DNA from: Dorea_D sp963559605
Lineage (GTDB): Bacteria > Bacillota > Clostridia > Lachnospirales > Lachnospiraceae
Direction: 5' to 3'
Assembly: GCA_963559605.1 (NCBI GenBank)
Contig: CAUWLL010000002.1
Coordinates: 1 to 64,000, forward strand
Length of the DNA stretch: 64,000 nt
Both the position numbers and the translations under genes were made by a program. The notes under the pieces are model-generated. The model saw only the letters and a program-made list of their open reading frames with translations, made no database searches and had not been told where the DNA came from. Shown here piece after piece: positions 24,696 through 33,693 of this stretch (position 1 is its first letter; each line of letters opens with the position of its first letter).

Positions 24696-26306
24696 ATGAG
24701 AGGAAAGAAAAAAACTCTGTGGGGTGTTATGGCAGTGCTTGGCATCTTACTTTGTAGTTCTATGACAGTGTTTGCGGCAGAAGAAGCCGAGAAATACGTG
24801 CCGGATCTGTATGCGACATTTTGGGCGCTTGTACCTCCGGTTGTTGCTATTGTACTGGCGCTTATTACGAAAGAGGTTTACAGTTCTCTGTTCGTGGGAA
24901 TTTTAATCGGAGGTGTGTTCTATTCCGGTTTCCAGTTTGAACTTACGATTACCCATGTATTTCAGGATGGCGTTGTAGGAGTATTATCTGACAGTTACAA
25001 TGTAGGAATTTTAGTATTCCTGGTTGTACTTGGAATTATGGTGTGCATGATGAACAAAGCAGGAGGTTCCGCAGCATTTGGACGCTGGGCAAGCAAACAT
25101 GTGAAAAGTCGTGTCGGAGTACAGCTTGCGACCGTGTGTCTGGGTGTACTGATTTTTATCGACGATTATTTTAACTGTCTGACGGTAGGAAGTGTTATGC
25201 GTCCGGTAACGGATAAGCAGAATGTATCTCGTGCGAAATTAGCTTATTTGATCGATTCAACGGCAGCCCCGGTTTGTATCATCGCTCCGATTTCTTCCTG
25301 GGCGGCGGCAGTTACGGGATTTGTAGAGGGAGAGGACGGATTTTCTATCTTCATCCGTGCCATTCCGTATAACTTCTATGCAATTTTAACGATTATAATG
25401 ATGGTGACGATCATCCTTCTGAAAATGGACTACGGCCCGATGAAGCTGCATGAGAAAAATGCGCTGGCAGGGGACATTTATACAACGCCGGACAGACCGT
25501 ATGAGATGGCTGAGCAGAATACAGAGGAGACAAAAGGCGGTGTGATCGATCTGGTGCTTCCTATTGCAGTCTTGATCGTATGCTGTGTTATCGGAATGAT
25601 CTATACTGGTGGTTTCTTTGATGGAGTTGGATTTGTAGAGGCATTTTCCGGCAGTGACGCTTCTGTAGGTTTGATGCTCGGAAGTTTCTTCGCGTTTCTG
25701 GTTACGGTTGTGTTCTATGCAATAAGAAGAGTGCTTTCTTTCAGTGAGTCTATGGCTTGTGTACCGGAGGGATTCAAGGCTATGGTTCCGGCAATCTTGA
25801 TCCTGACATTTGCGTGGACATTAAAAGCTATGACAGACAGCCTTGGGGCGGCAGCTTATGTAGAAGCTGTTATGAAAGGCGCTGCGGGAGGACTTATGAA
25901 TCTGCTTCCGGCAATCATTTTCCTGGTAGGTTGTTTCCTGGCGTTTGCTACGGGGACTTCCTGGGGAACGTTTGGAATCCTGATTCCAATCGTAGTTGCA
26001 GTATTTGCAGGAACAAATGAGCAGATGATGATCATTTCCATTTCTGCATGTATGGCAGGCGCTGTCTGCGGTGATCATTGTTCGCCGATTTCAGACACGA
26101 CGATCATGGCGTCTGCGGGAGCGCAAAGTAATCATGTGAATCACGTTTCCACACAGCTTCCATATGCAATTACAGTAGCTGCGGTATCATTTGTGTGCTA
26201 TGTAATTGCCGGATTTGTGAGAAATCCGTTTATCTGTCTGCCGATCAGTATTGTGCTGATGGTAGGAACATTGTTTGTGATCCGGATGGTTGTAGATAAG
26301 GAATAG
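24696..26306 (+). CDS. lysW: NhaC-family transporter, candidate lysine importer (LysW type)
   Basis: A 536-residue membrane protein of the NhaC antiporter superfamily. The N-terminus resembles a signal peptide (residues 1-28, ending VFAA), followed by about 12 helices. Conserved charged segment FIDDYFNCLTVGSVMRPVTD lies near 150-170; CGDHCSPISDTTIMASAGA lies near 455-473. NhaC homologues under L-box control have been proposed as lysine transporters and the riboswitch directly upstream strongly suggests that here. ATG 24696 follows AAAGGAAATGAGA; the ribosome site is adequate. Confidence 0.87.
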   Translation: MRGKKKTLWGVMAVLGILLCSSMTVFAAEEAEKYVPDLYATFWALVPPVVAIVLALITKEVYSSLFVGILIGGVFYSGFQFELTITHVFQDGVVGVLSDSYNVGILVFLVVLGIMVCMMNKAGGSAAFGRWASKHVKSRVGVQLATVCLGVLIFIDDYFNCLTVGSVMRPVTDKQNVSRAKLAYLIDSTAAPVCIIAPISSWAAAVTGFVEGEDGFSIFIRAIPYNFYAILTIIMMVTIILLKMDYGPMKLHEKNALAGDIYTTPDRPYEMAEQNTEETKGGVIDLVLPIAVLIVCCVIGMIYTGGFFDGVGFVEAFSGSDASVGLMLGSFFAFLVTVVFYAIRRVLSFSESMACVPEGFKAMVPAILILTFAWTLKAMTDSLGAAAYVEAVMKGAAGGLMNLLPAIIFLVGCFLAFATGTSWGTFGILIPIVVAVFAGTNEQMMIISISACMAGAVCGDHCSPISDTTIMASAGAQSNHVNHVSTQLPYAITVAAVSFVCYVIAGFVRNPFICLPISIVLMVGTLFVIRMVVDKE

Positions 26307-26332
26307 AGTAAAAATAGATAAATAATTATTTG

Positions 26333-26383
26333 GACAAGGAGAGAGTGCAGTTTGTTTTGGGCTGCACTCTCTCCTTGTCTTTT
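26333..26383 (+). terminator. Strong 18-bp terminator after the lysine transporter gene
   Basis: GACAAGGAGAGAGTGCAG (26333-26350) pairs perfectly with CTGCACTCTCTCCTTGTC (26362-26379), followed by TTTT. It isolates the exporter/signalling block downstream. Confidence 0.9.
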
Positions 26384-26402
26384 ATCCTTAATAGGTTTGT
26401 TT

Positions 26403-26462
26403 TTAAAGATTTGTTAAAGAAAAATAGCATTTATTGAATCCATGTTTTTGGAATGATAAAAT
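26403..26462 (+). promoter_or_regulatory. Direct-repeat box and promoter of the exporter operon
   Basis: TTAAAGA occurs at 26403-26409 and 26414-26420, 11 bp apart. A promoter follows: TTGAAT (26434-26439), 17 bp, TAAAAT (26457-26462). The 11-bp tandem spacing is typical of OmpR-family regulator sites, and similar boxes precede the peptide gene and the injection-system operon. Confidence 0.6.
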
Positions 26463-26490
26463 ATGATAAAAACAAAAGGAGGACGAGTTC

Positions 26491-26904
26491 TTGGTATATG
26501 AGATTACGGTTCCGGCAGAATTAGAAAAATTAAAAGACGTGAATGATTTTATTGTAGAGAAGCTGAAGAAGTTGGAGTGTTCTGCCCGTGCGCAGGTGCA
26601 AATAGAGATTGCGATTGAGGAGATTTTTGTGAATATTGCGCATTATGCCTACAATCCGGTGATTGGAAAGGCTACGGTGAGGCTTTCTGTGGAAGAAGAA
26701 AAGGAACAGGTATCTCTCCAGTTTGAGGATGAAGGGAAACCGTACAATCCACTGCTGCGCGAAGACCCGGATGTGACGCTTGGGATAGAGGAGCGTGGGA
26801 TAGGAGGACTCGGCATCTATATGACAAAAAAGAGTATGGATGATGTGACGTATTGCTATAAAGATGGTAAAAACATTCTTACGATTATAAAGAGAATTAA
26901 GTAA
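26491..26904 (+). CDS. RsbW/SpoIIAB-like anti-sigma factor kinase
   Basis: A 137-residue GHKL ATPase of the anti-sigma regulatory factor type, usually a Ser/Thr kinase in partner-switching circuits. N-box IEEIFVNIAHYAYNP, G1 FEDEGKPYNP and G2 RGIGGLGIYM are present. Start is TTG 26491, firmly set by AAAGGAGG 7 nt upstream. It is 13 bp ahead of an RsbU-like phosphatase gene, the usual antagonist pair, but no antagonist (RsbV/STAS) or sigma factor gene lies nearby. First gene of the exporter operon. Confidence 0.87.
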   Translation: MVYEITVPAELEKLKDVNDFIVEKLKKLECSARAQVQIEIAIEEIFVNIAHYAYNPVIGKATVRLSVEEEKEQVSLQFEDEGKPYNPLLREDPDVTLGIEERGIGGLGIYMTKKSMDDVTYCYKDGKNILTIIKRIK

Positions 26905-26917
26905 CGAGGTGAAAAGA

Positions 26918-28447
26918 ATGGAATTAGATATGATTCAGACAGCAAAACATTTCTCGGGAGCAGTTATCTCTGCAGTTTGGGGAATTATGATGCTGAATTT
27001 GACGCTGGGACAACATAAAAAGGCCGGGAAAAACAGGGTAGTATTTTATATTGCTATCTTAGCGATAATGCTCGTATTGCTTAGTGGCGTGACATATGCG
27101 GTACAGTATATGAGAGAGATCGTCTGGGGGATGCCGGATGACCTATACTATGATGTGTCGTATAATCTGGGGAACTCAGTCTTGTGGATGCTGGCAGATA
27201 TTTTGAGAATGCTGATGCCGGCAGTGGGAATTGTCATTACAGCTTTGGTCTGCTTTACCAATGAGCGGGCGACAAAGATATTTACTGCGGTGTTGTTTGT
27301 TCTGGTGACACTTGTACTAAATGGGTATGTTGCTCAATTGGTCATTCTTCCGAAAGTATTTAATGTTGAAGCGGCGGAAGATGTGGGGATTGTGGGATAT
27401 ACATTGATCCGGCTCGTACTGTTTACTGGGGTATACTGGGCTTATAAAAGGTATTTAAGGGATAAGTTAGTGGGAATATTGGAGATGGCAGAAGGACAGA
27501 TGGGGGCGTTCATCCGTGTACCGGTTGTTTCTTGCATTGCGTTTGGTATATCAATGTCATTTTTGACAGTTATGGGGGTAACGCTGTTATCAGGTTTCTT
27601 TATGAATCAGGTGTTTTGGATTTCCATGCTGGGAATGTTGATTCTGGTGTATATCTGGATGTACTGGGGAATCTTTCGGGCGATCACGCTTGCTACGGAA
27701 TCCATGAAAACAAAAGCAGAGTTGGGTGTGGCAAGTAAGATCCAGGCATCTGTGCTTCCAAGAACTTTTCCGGCATTTCCGGATTGTGAACAGTTTGATA
27801 TTTATGCGACCATGACTCCGGCGAAAGAAGTAGGAGGAGATTTTTATGATTTCTTTATGTTGGACGAAAATCGTCTTGCAGTTGTCATCGCAGACGTATC
27901 CGGAAAAGGTGTTCCGGCGGCGCTTTTTATGATGAGCGCCCGCACTATGATAAAGAACCAGAGTTTTATAGAAACAGATCCGGCGAAAGTACTTGGAATT
28001 GTCAATAATCAGCTTGCAGAAAACAATGAGGAAGGAATGTTCGTGACAGTATTTTTCGGGATTATGGACTTGCAGGCAAAAGAATTTACATACAGTAACG
28101 GAGGACATAATCCGCCGTATATCGTCCGGGCAGACGGAAACGTAGAGAAACTGCAAGTACGACCGGGATTTGTTCTTGGCGGAATAGAAGGAGTCCGTTA
28201 TAAGAACCAGACAGTTTCGCTTGGAGTGAAGGACAAATTACTGTTGTATACAGACGGTGTGACAGAGGCAGTAAATCCGCAACTGGAGCTGTACGGAGAG
28301 CATAGGCTGGAGGAAACGATGAAACATACGGAAAAATTACCGCCTCAGGCGTGTATCGAGAAAGTCCTGTCTTCACTGACTGTGTATGCAGACGGAGCAG
28401 AGCAGGCAGACGATATTACAATGGTTGTGTTGCAGATTTTAGAATAG
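26918..28447 (+). CDS. Membrane PP2C phosphatase, RsbU/SpoIIE-like
   Basis: A 509-residue protein with an N-terminal region of about seven hydrophobic segments (~10-260) and a C-terminal PP2C-type (PPM) phosphatase domain. Metal-binding motifs EVGGDFYDFF, IADVSGKGVPAALFM, GGHNPPYI, LLYTDGVTEA and DDITMVVL are intact. It would dephosphorylate an anti-sigma antagonist in response to a membrane or envelope signal. GAGGTG lies 6 nt before ATG 26918. Association with a peptide exporter rather than a sigma locus is unusual. Confidence 0.88.
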   Translation: MELDMIQTAKHFSGAVISAVWGIMMLNLTLGQHKKAGKNRVVFYIAILAIMLVLLSGVTYAVQYMREIVWGMPDDLYYDVSYNLGNSVLWMLADILRMLMPAVGIVITALVCFTNERATKIFTAVLFVLVTLVLNGYVAQLVILPKVFNVEAAEDVGIVGYTLIRLVLFTGVYWAYKRYLRDKLVGILEMAEGQMGAFIRVPVVSCIAFGISMSFLTVMGVTLLSGFFMNQVFWISMLGMLILVYIWMYWGIFRAITLATESMKTKAELGVASKIQASVLPRTFPAFPDCEQFDIYATMTPAKEVGGDFYDFFMLDENRLAVVIADVSGKGVPAALFMMSARTMIKNQSFIETDPAKVLGIVNNQLAENNEEGMFVTVFFGIMDLQAKEFTYSNGGHNPPYIVRADGNVEKLQVRPGFVLGGIEGVRYKNQTVSLGVKDKLLLYTDGVTEAVNPQLELYGEHRLEETMKHTEKLPPQACIEKVLSSLTVYADGAEQADDITMVVLQILE

Positions 28448-28463
28448 AGATAAGGAGAAATGG

Positions 28464-28952
28464 ATGAACGAGAAACTGTTCAGAAAGTCCAGTTTGGAAC
28501 ATCTGGCTTCTTTAGAAAAACTGGATACATACGTGAAGGTTACAACTCCGAGAGCATGGATTTCTGTCATAGGACTTCTGCTTTTACTTATCAGCGTCGG
28601 TATATGGAGTAGTGCAGTAAGTCTGAAAACTTCTGTTTCGGTTGAGGGTGTGATGTACGAGAACAAACTTCATGTGTTCTTGACCCCGCAACAGGCAGAG
28701 AAGCTGAAAGAAGGGATGAGTGTAGAAGCAGGAGGCGAAAGAATCGGAGAAATTACAGGTATTATAAAAGAACCGGTGCGAAGAGAGGAAGCAGGAAAAT
28801 TATATCTTACAGATTATTACCGAGAGACAAAGCTGGACGATTGGAATGTGGAGGTACTGATAGATGTTTCAAATGGAATATCCGAGGGAGAAGAAATTTC
28901 CTGCCGGATTATAACAGATAAAACAAAGATAGGAAAGCTGATATTAGAATAA
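28464..28952 (+). CDS. Short HlyD-like secretion accessory protein
   Basis: A 162-residue protein with one membrane helix (about 34-54) and a small extracytoplasmic domain. It resembles the N- and C-terminal parts of HlyD-like adaptors annotated as NHLM bacteriocin system secretion proteins, but lacks the long coiled-coil hairpin. The segments LEHLASLEKLDTYVKVTTPR (pre-TM) and the beta-rich EGMSVEAGGERIGEI support this. It lies between the phosphatase and two ABC exporter genes, 16-17 bp from each neighbour. Likely an adaptor between exporter and cell wall; moderate confidence. Confidence 0.65.
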   Translation: MNEKLFRKSSLEHLASLEKLDTYVKVTTPRAWISVIGLLLLLISVGIWSSAVSLKTSVSVEGVMYENKLHVFLTPQQAEKLKEGMSVEAGGERIGEITGIIKEPVRREEAGKLYLTDYYRETKLDDWNVEVLIDVSNGISEGEEISCRIITDKTKIGKLILE

Positions 28953-28967
28953 AAAGGTGGTGTAAAA

Positions 28968-31115
28968 GTGAAAAAATGCGTGAGGGTTCCGGAGATCATG
29001 CAGATGGAGAATGTGGAATGCGGAGCAGCTTCGCTGGCTATGATTTTTGCTTACTACGGACGGTGGATGCCGTTGGAACAGATGAGGGTAGAGTGCGGAG
29101 TTTCCAGAGACGGTTCTACCGCCAGAAATATTATAAAGGCGGCGCAAAACCATGGGATGAAAACGTCCGCATTTCAATGTGAAATAGAGGAGTTGACAGA
29201 AAGGGGAAAATTCCCATGTATCATACATTGGGAATTTTGCCATTTTGTTGTTTTATGCGGTTTTCGGTACGGAAAGGCGATCATTAACGATCCGAACCGA
29301 GGGCGTGTTGCAGTTACTATGGAGGAACTGAATCGGTCCTTTACGGGAATTTGTCTGTGCTTTGAACCAGGGGAGTCCTTTAAGAAGGAAGGAAAGCGGG
29401 ATAGTGTTCTGGCATTTGCGAGAAAACGTTTGCGTTCAGGAAAAGACGTATACGTTCTGCTTGTCCTGTCTTATTTTTTGGTAACATTATTTGAAGTACT
29501 CCGGCCTGTTTTTTTCAGAATTTTTACGGATCATATACTGGGGGGAGAAAACCCGGACTGGTTGTATCTTCTTGCGGCAGTGGTTTTTGCAGCGGCTTTT
29601 TTTCAGTTTGTGGCAAATGCAATATCGGAAGTATATCTCTTGAAAGCAGAGGGGAAATTTGCAGTTACTGCCAACGCCGAGTATATGTGGCACGTACTCA
29701 GGCTTCCTATGGAATTTTTTTCGCAACGGTATGCCGGAGATCTGAGTGAACGTCAGCAGGCAAACCAGAGAGTTGCCTATGCGCTGATGAATCGTCTTGC
29801 GCCTGCGGCGGTAAATATGGGGCTGTTGATCTGCTATCTGGTGTTGATGTTTACATATAGCCCTGTACTTTCATTGATCGGTGTGACTTCTGTTTTGATA
29901 AATTTATTTTTAATGATATGGATTTCAAAAAAGCGTATCCAGATAGCAAGGGTACAGCTTAGGGATGAAGGAAAACTACGTTCTATAGAGGTGTCCGGCA
30001 TTGAGATGATCGAGACCATTAAGGCAAACGGTGTGGAGAACGGTTTTTTCAGTAAATGGGCAGGCTGTCAGGCGGCGGTCAATGCTTCCGAAGTGTCGAA
30101 AGCAAAGGTGGAGCAGCATATAGGACAGCTCCCGGGGATGGTGACGGTACTGACAAATGCAGTAGTTCTGGTCAGCGGCGCATGGCTGATAATGGAGCGG
30201 CATTTTACGGCAGGTATGCTGATCGCATTTCAAGGGCTTTTATCCGGTTTCATGAGTCCGGCGCAGCAGATACTAGGCGCAGGGCAGGAGCTTCAGGAAA
30301 TGCGTACGAACATGGAGAGAATACAGGACGTCATGAAGTATAAACCGGATATAGCATACGAAGAACATGAGGAAGAAGGAAAGAGCTATGCCAAACTAGA
30401 GGGAAGCGTAGAGCTTAAAAATCTGACCTTTGGTTATTCTAAGCTTGCGGCGCCTTTTATTGAGGATTTCAGCCTCTCTGTCAGTCCCGGACAGAAGATA
30501 GCTATTGTGGGAAGTTCAGGGTGTGGAAAATCCACCCTTGCAAAGCTGATTTCCGGTCTCTATCAGCCGTGGGAGGGATCAGTGCTTCTGGGAGGGCAGG
30601 AGATACATACGATCGACCGGGCAGTACTGACCGGTTCGCTTGCTGTGGTAGACCAGAAATGTGTGATGTTCGAAGATACCATTGCAAATAATATTAAAAT
30701 GTGGGATCAGTCTATCGAAGATTACGAAATGATTCTTGCTGCGCGTGACGCTCAGATCCATGACGATATTATGAGCCGGGAAAATGGTTATAATACGATG
30801 GTGTCAGAAGGCGGACGGAACTTGTCCGGCGGACAGAGGCAGAGGATAGAAGTGGCTCGTGTGCTGGCAGGGGATCCGAGGATTATCATTATGGATGAGG
30901 CTACCTCGGCATTAGACGCTCAGACAGAGCACGATGTGATCCAGGCGGTGGCAGACCGTGGGATTACGTGTATTGCCGTGGCGCACAGGTTGTCTACAGT
31001 CAGAGACTGTGATCATATTATTGTGATGGAGAAAGGAAAAATTGTAGAGGAAGGAACCCATGAGGAATTGTATAGTAAAGATGGGTATTATACGAAGCTG
31101 GTTACGACAGAGTAG
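28968..31115 (+). CDS. C39 peptidase-containing ABC exporter (PCAT)
   Basis: A 715-residue exporter that removes double-glycine leaders and pumps the mature peptide out. The N-terminal C39 domain has catalytic Cys18 (NVECGAASLAMI), His92 (CHFVVL) and Asp108 (NDPNRG). A six-helix permease spans about 160-440. The ATPase domain has Walker A GSSGCGKST, signature NLSGGQRQRIEVARVL, Walker B IIIMDEATSALD and the His switch AHRLSTV. It starts with GTG 28968, supported by AAGGTGG 7 nt upstream. Resembles NHLP-family exporters. The double-glycine peptide gene at 33417 is the obvious substrate. Confidence 0.93.
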   Translation: MKKCVRVPEIMQMENVECGAASLAMIFAYYGRWMPLEQMRVECGVSRDGSTARNIIKAAQNHGMKTSAFQCEIEELTERGKFPCIIHWEFCHFVVLCGFRYGKAIINDPNRGRVAVTMEELNRSFTGICLCFEPGESFKKEGKRDSVLAFARKRLRSGKDVYVLLVLSYFLVTLFEVLRPVFFRIFTDHILGGENPDWLYLLAAVVFAAAFFQFVANAISEVYLLKAEGKFAVTANAEYMWHVLRLPMEFFSQRYAGDLSERQQANQRVAYALMNRLAPAAVNMGLLICYLVLMFTYSPVLSLIGVTSVLINLFLMIWISKKRIQIARVQLRDEGKLRSIEVSGIEMIETIKANGVENGFFSKWAGCQAAVNASEVSKAKVEQHIGQLPGMVTVLTNAVVLVSGAWLIMERHFTAGMLIAFQGLLSGFMSPAQQILGAGQELQEMRTNMERIQDVMKYKPDIAYEEHEEEGKSYAKLEGSVELKNLTFGYSKLAAPFIEDFSLSVSPGQKIAIVGSSGCGKSTLAKLISGLYQPWEGSVLLGGQEIHTIDRAVLTGSLAVVDQKCVMFEDTIANNIKMWDQSIEDYEMILAARDAQIHDDIMSRENGYNTMVSEGGRNLSGGQRQRIEVARVLAGDPRIIIMDEATSALDAQTEHDVIQAVADRGITCIAVAHRLSTVRDCDHIIVMEKGKIVEEGTHEELYSKDGYYTKLVTTE

Positions 31116-31126
31116 GAGTATTATAG

Positions 31127-33313
31127 ATGCAGATTAAGGATTGGTTTGAAGAACAGATAGAGCAGAGAAAGAAAAAGGATCTGGAAGATTTTCAGGAAGC
31201 GTTTGCAGACCTGGCAACGGTTGTACAGGGAGAACAGGCGTTATCCCGGATGATGCTCAGCGATTTAAAACGTACCACAAAAACGATTGAGCAAATTCTG
31301 CATTTTTACCGTATAAAACCTGAGAAAATCCAAGTGCAGGGAGAGGATCTGAATGAACAGTTAGAAGAACAGCTTCGTCCGCTTGGAGTTATGAGAAGAG
31401 ACGTAAGGCTTCAGGAAGAGTGGTATCGGCAAACGATTGGCGCTATACTGGGATTTACGGTGGAGGGAGAGGCTGTGGCTTTTCTTCCGAAAAAACACGG
31501 ATATGTGTATTTTGATTATACCATTGGAAAATGGACGAAGATTACGAATAAAAATGTACATCTCTTTAGTGACAAGGCGGTTTGTTTTTATCGTCCTCTT
31601 CCGCCTAAGCCTGTCAGTATAGGGGAACTGTTACAGTTCTGTTTGGAGACACTGGATTATCGGGATTATATATATTTGGCGCTTAGCTTTCTGGCCGTGA
31701 GCGTAGCGGGGCTTGCGATGCCGTATATGACGGAACAGATTTTTGACAAGGTGTTGCCTCAAAGAGATAAAGTAATGCTTTTTGCGGCGGCAGCGACGCT
31801 TGTGGGGACTACAGTATCCGGCACCTTGTTTTCAATTGTCCGGGCAATGATGATCAGCAGGTGTACGGTAAAGATGCGTATATCTGCTGAGGCGGCAGTT
31901 ATGGCACGTCTTGTTTCCCTTCCGGCAGAGTTTTTTAAAAAATATAATGCAGGAGAATTAACCGAACGTGTGGACAGCGCCTCGGAGGCGATTCGAGAGT
32001 TGATGAATGTTGTAGTGTCTCTTGTGTTCACTTTGCTCTGTTCTGTCGTATATCTGTTTCAGATACGAGTAACTACACCGTCGTTGCTTGCGGTGACGGT
32101 AGGGATTCTGGGCACTGTATTGGTTATTAATCTGACTGCGATCTTGTATCAGGTTCGTTTATATAAGAGAAGATTGTTTACAAAAAGTAAGACAGCAGGT
32201 ATGGAGTACGCTCTGTACTCTGGCGGACAGAAGTTGAAGCTTGCAGGAGCAGAGCGGCGGGCGTTTTCTAACTGGGCGAAATTATATAAAGAGAATGCGG
32301 CTATTACTTACAATCCTCCGTTTTTGCTTAAGATAATTCCTGCGATGATTGCTTTTTGTATCTATTTCGGGTGGGGGATGATTTTCGTGACAGCAGCCGG
32401 GAGTGGAGTAGAACAGGGAGCGTTTATGGCATATAACAGCGCCTGTATGCTTGTGATGGGAGCTTTTTTGTCCTGTTCGGAAGAGATAGGAACTATTTCA
32501 GAGATTATAGCGGCATTTGATATGCTAAAGCCCGTTCTTCAGGAAATACCGGAAATGTCAGAGCAAAAGGAAATGGTAAAGAGTCTTTCAGGGGCAGTAG
32601 AAGTCAGCCATGTTTCTTTCAGGTATTCAGAAAATGGTCCGAATGTTCTTCAGGATGTTTCCATGCGGATACGTCCCGGACAGTATGTCGGAATTGTTGG
32701 GAAAACCGGATGCGGCAAATCTACACTGTTCCGTCTCATGCTTGGATTTGAGAAACCGGGAAAGGGAACTGTCTATTATGATAGGAAGGATATACGGAAA
32801 TTAGACTTGATGTCTCTTCGCCAGAAGATAGGAACAGTTCTTCAGGACAGTTTTATTTTTGACGGAGATATATTGTCCAATATTACGATTGCCGCTCCAT
32901 GGCTTGGGATTGACGAGGCATGGGAGGCTGCACGTACGGCAAATATGGAAAAAGAGATTGAAGAGATGCCCATGGGGATGTTTACCATGGTGAGTGAAAG
33001 CTCAGGAACGATTTCAGGAGGTCAGAAGCAGCGTTTAATGATTGCTCGCGCAATCGTGTCAAAGCCAAAGATTTTGATGTTCGATGAGGCAACGTCGGCG
33101 CTTGATAATGTAACGCAGAAGAAGGTGACGGATGCGCTTGCAGAAATGAAATGTACCCGGATTGTAATTGCCCACCGGTTGTCTACGATCAAAGACTGCG
33201 ACAAGATTTTCGTAATGGACGAAGGGCGGATTGCGGAAGAAGGGACGTATGATATGCTGATGAAAAAAGAGGGGATTTTTGCAGATCTGGTAAGCCGTCA
33301 ACAGATTCATTGA
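31127..33313 (+). CDS. NHLP-type ABC exporter permease/ATPase partner
   Basis: A 728-residue ABC half-transporter without peptidase. An N-terminal cytoplasmic region (~1-165) unlike C39 precedes a permease domain (~170-445) and an ATPase domain with GKTGCGKST, ISGGQKQRLMIARAI and ILMFDEATSALD. It matches the second subunit of NHLM/NHLP exporters, which may pair with the PCAT gene 11 bp upstream. No nitrile-hydratase-like leader peptide or modification enzyme lies nearby, so the usual RiPP context is missing. Confidence 0.88.
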   Translation: MQIKDWFEEQIEQRKKKDLEDFQEAFADLATVVQGEQALSRMMLSDLKRTTKTIEQILHFYRIKPEKIQVQGEDLNEQLEEQLRPLGVMRRDVRLQEEWYRQTIGAILGFTVEGEAVAFLPKKHGYVYFDYTIGKWTKITNKNVHLFSDKAVCFYRPLPPKPVSIGELLQFCLETLDYRDYIYLALSFLAVSVAGLAMPYMTEQIFDKVLPQRDKVMLFAAAATLVGTTVSGTLFSIVRAMMISRCTVKMRISAEAAVMARLVSLPAEFFKKYNAGELTERVDSASEAIRELMNVVVSLVFTLLCSVVYLFQIRVTTPSLLAVTVGILGTVLVINLTAILYQVRLYKRRLFTKSKTAGMEYALYSGGQKLKLAGAERRAFSNWAKLYKENAAITYNPPFLLKIIPAMIAFCIYFGWGMIFVTAAGSGVEQGAFMAYNSACMLVMGAFLSCSEEIGTISEIIAAFDMLKPVLQEIPEMSEQKEMVKSLSGAVEVSHVSFRYSENGPNVLQDVSMRIRPGQYVGIVGKTGCGKSTLFRLMLGFEKPGKGTVYYDRKDIRKLDLMSLRQKIGTVLQDSFIFDGDILSNITIAAPWLGIDEAWEAARTANMEKEIEEMPMGMFTMVSESSGTISGGQKQRLMIARAIVSKPKILMFDEATSALDNVTQKKVTDALAEMKCTRIVIAHRLSTIKDCDKIFVMDEGRIAEEGTYDMLMKKEGIFADLVSRQQIH

Positions 33314-33318
33314 CGAAG

Positions 33319-33380
33319 TTTAAAGAATCTTAAAGATTGTCGGTGGCAACTTGTATACCTTCAAAACATGATGTTATAAT
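33319..33380 (+). promoter_or_regulatory. Direct-repeat box and promoter of the peptide gene
   Basis: TTAAAG at 33320-33325 and 33330-33335 form a direct repeat, 10 bp apart. The promoter is TTGTAT (33351-33356), 18 bp, TATAAT (33375-33380). The box-to-promoter distance (15 bp to the -35) matches that of the exporter operon (13 bp). Confidence 0.6.
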
Positions 33381-33416
33381 TTCCCTGTAAACAAGATTAT
33401 ATAGGAGGTGTATAAT

Positions 33417-33551
33417 ATGAAGAAAGAAGAAAACAAAAAAGTAAATGTACAAGAAGAAAATACTAAGAAAGAGTTAACAGAAAAAGAATTGGAGAAAGTT
33501 GTCGGCGGTAAACGCGGTCTGGTTTTTAGAGGACAAAAAGACGCGAGATAG
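33417..33551 (+). CDS. Double-glycine leader peptide, predicted 13-residue mature product
   Basis: A 44-residue precursor. The leader ends LTEKELEKVVGG (20-31): Leu at -12, Glu at -8, Leu at -7, Val at -4 and Gly-Gly at -2/-1 match the C39 recognition consensus exactly. The predicted product is KRGLVFRGQKDAR, 13 residues and strongly basic. No Cys, Ser or Thr is available for lanthionine or thiazole formation. AGGAGGTG lies 6 nt before ATG 33417, a terminator follows at once, and the genes on either side encode the matching exporter and a peptide-sensing two-component system. A signalling peptide is more likely than a bacteriocin; no immunity gene is seen. Confidence 0.85.
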   Translation: MKKEENKKVNVQEENTKKELTEKELEKVVGGKRGLVFRGQKDAR

Positions 33552-33565
33552 TATCTGATTCTCAG

Positions 33566-33593
33566 GAGGGTATGAAAACTACCCTCTTTTTTT
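33566..33593 (+). terminator. Terminator of the peptide gene
   Basis: GAGGGTA (33566-33572) pairs with TACCCTC (33580-33586), followed by seven T. The peptide mRNA is thus a short monocistronic transcript of about 200 nt. A perfect GAAAC-A-GTTTC palindrome (33631-33641) lies ahead of the next genes. Confidence 0.88.
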
Positions 33594-33693
33594 GGCGTTC
33601 GATATTGATATATATGAAAAATTAGGAAATGAAACAGTTTCTTCATGATATACTTATATAGAAATACTGACGAGAAAGCAGGTGGCAGGCAGA

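Noticed and set aside
28464..33593. Lanthipeptide or other modified RiPP cluster
   Set aside because: The core peptide has no Cys, Ser or Thr, and no modification enzyme is encoded nearby.
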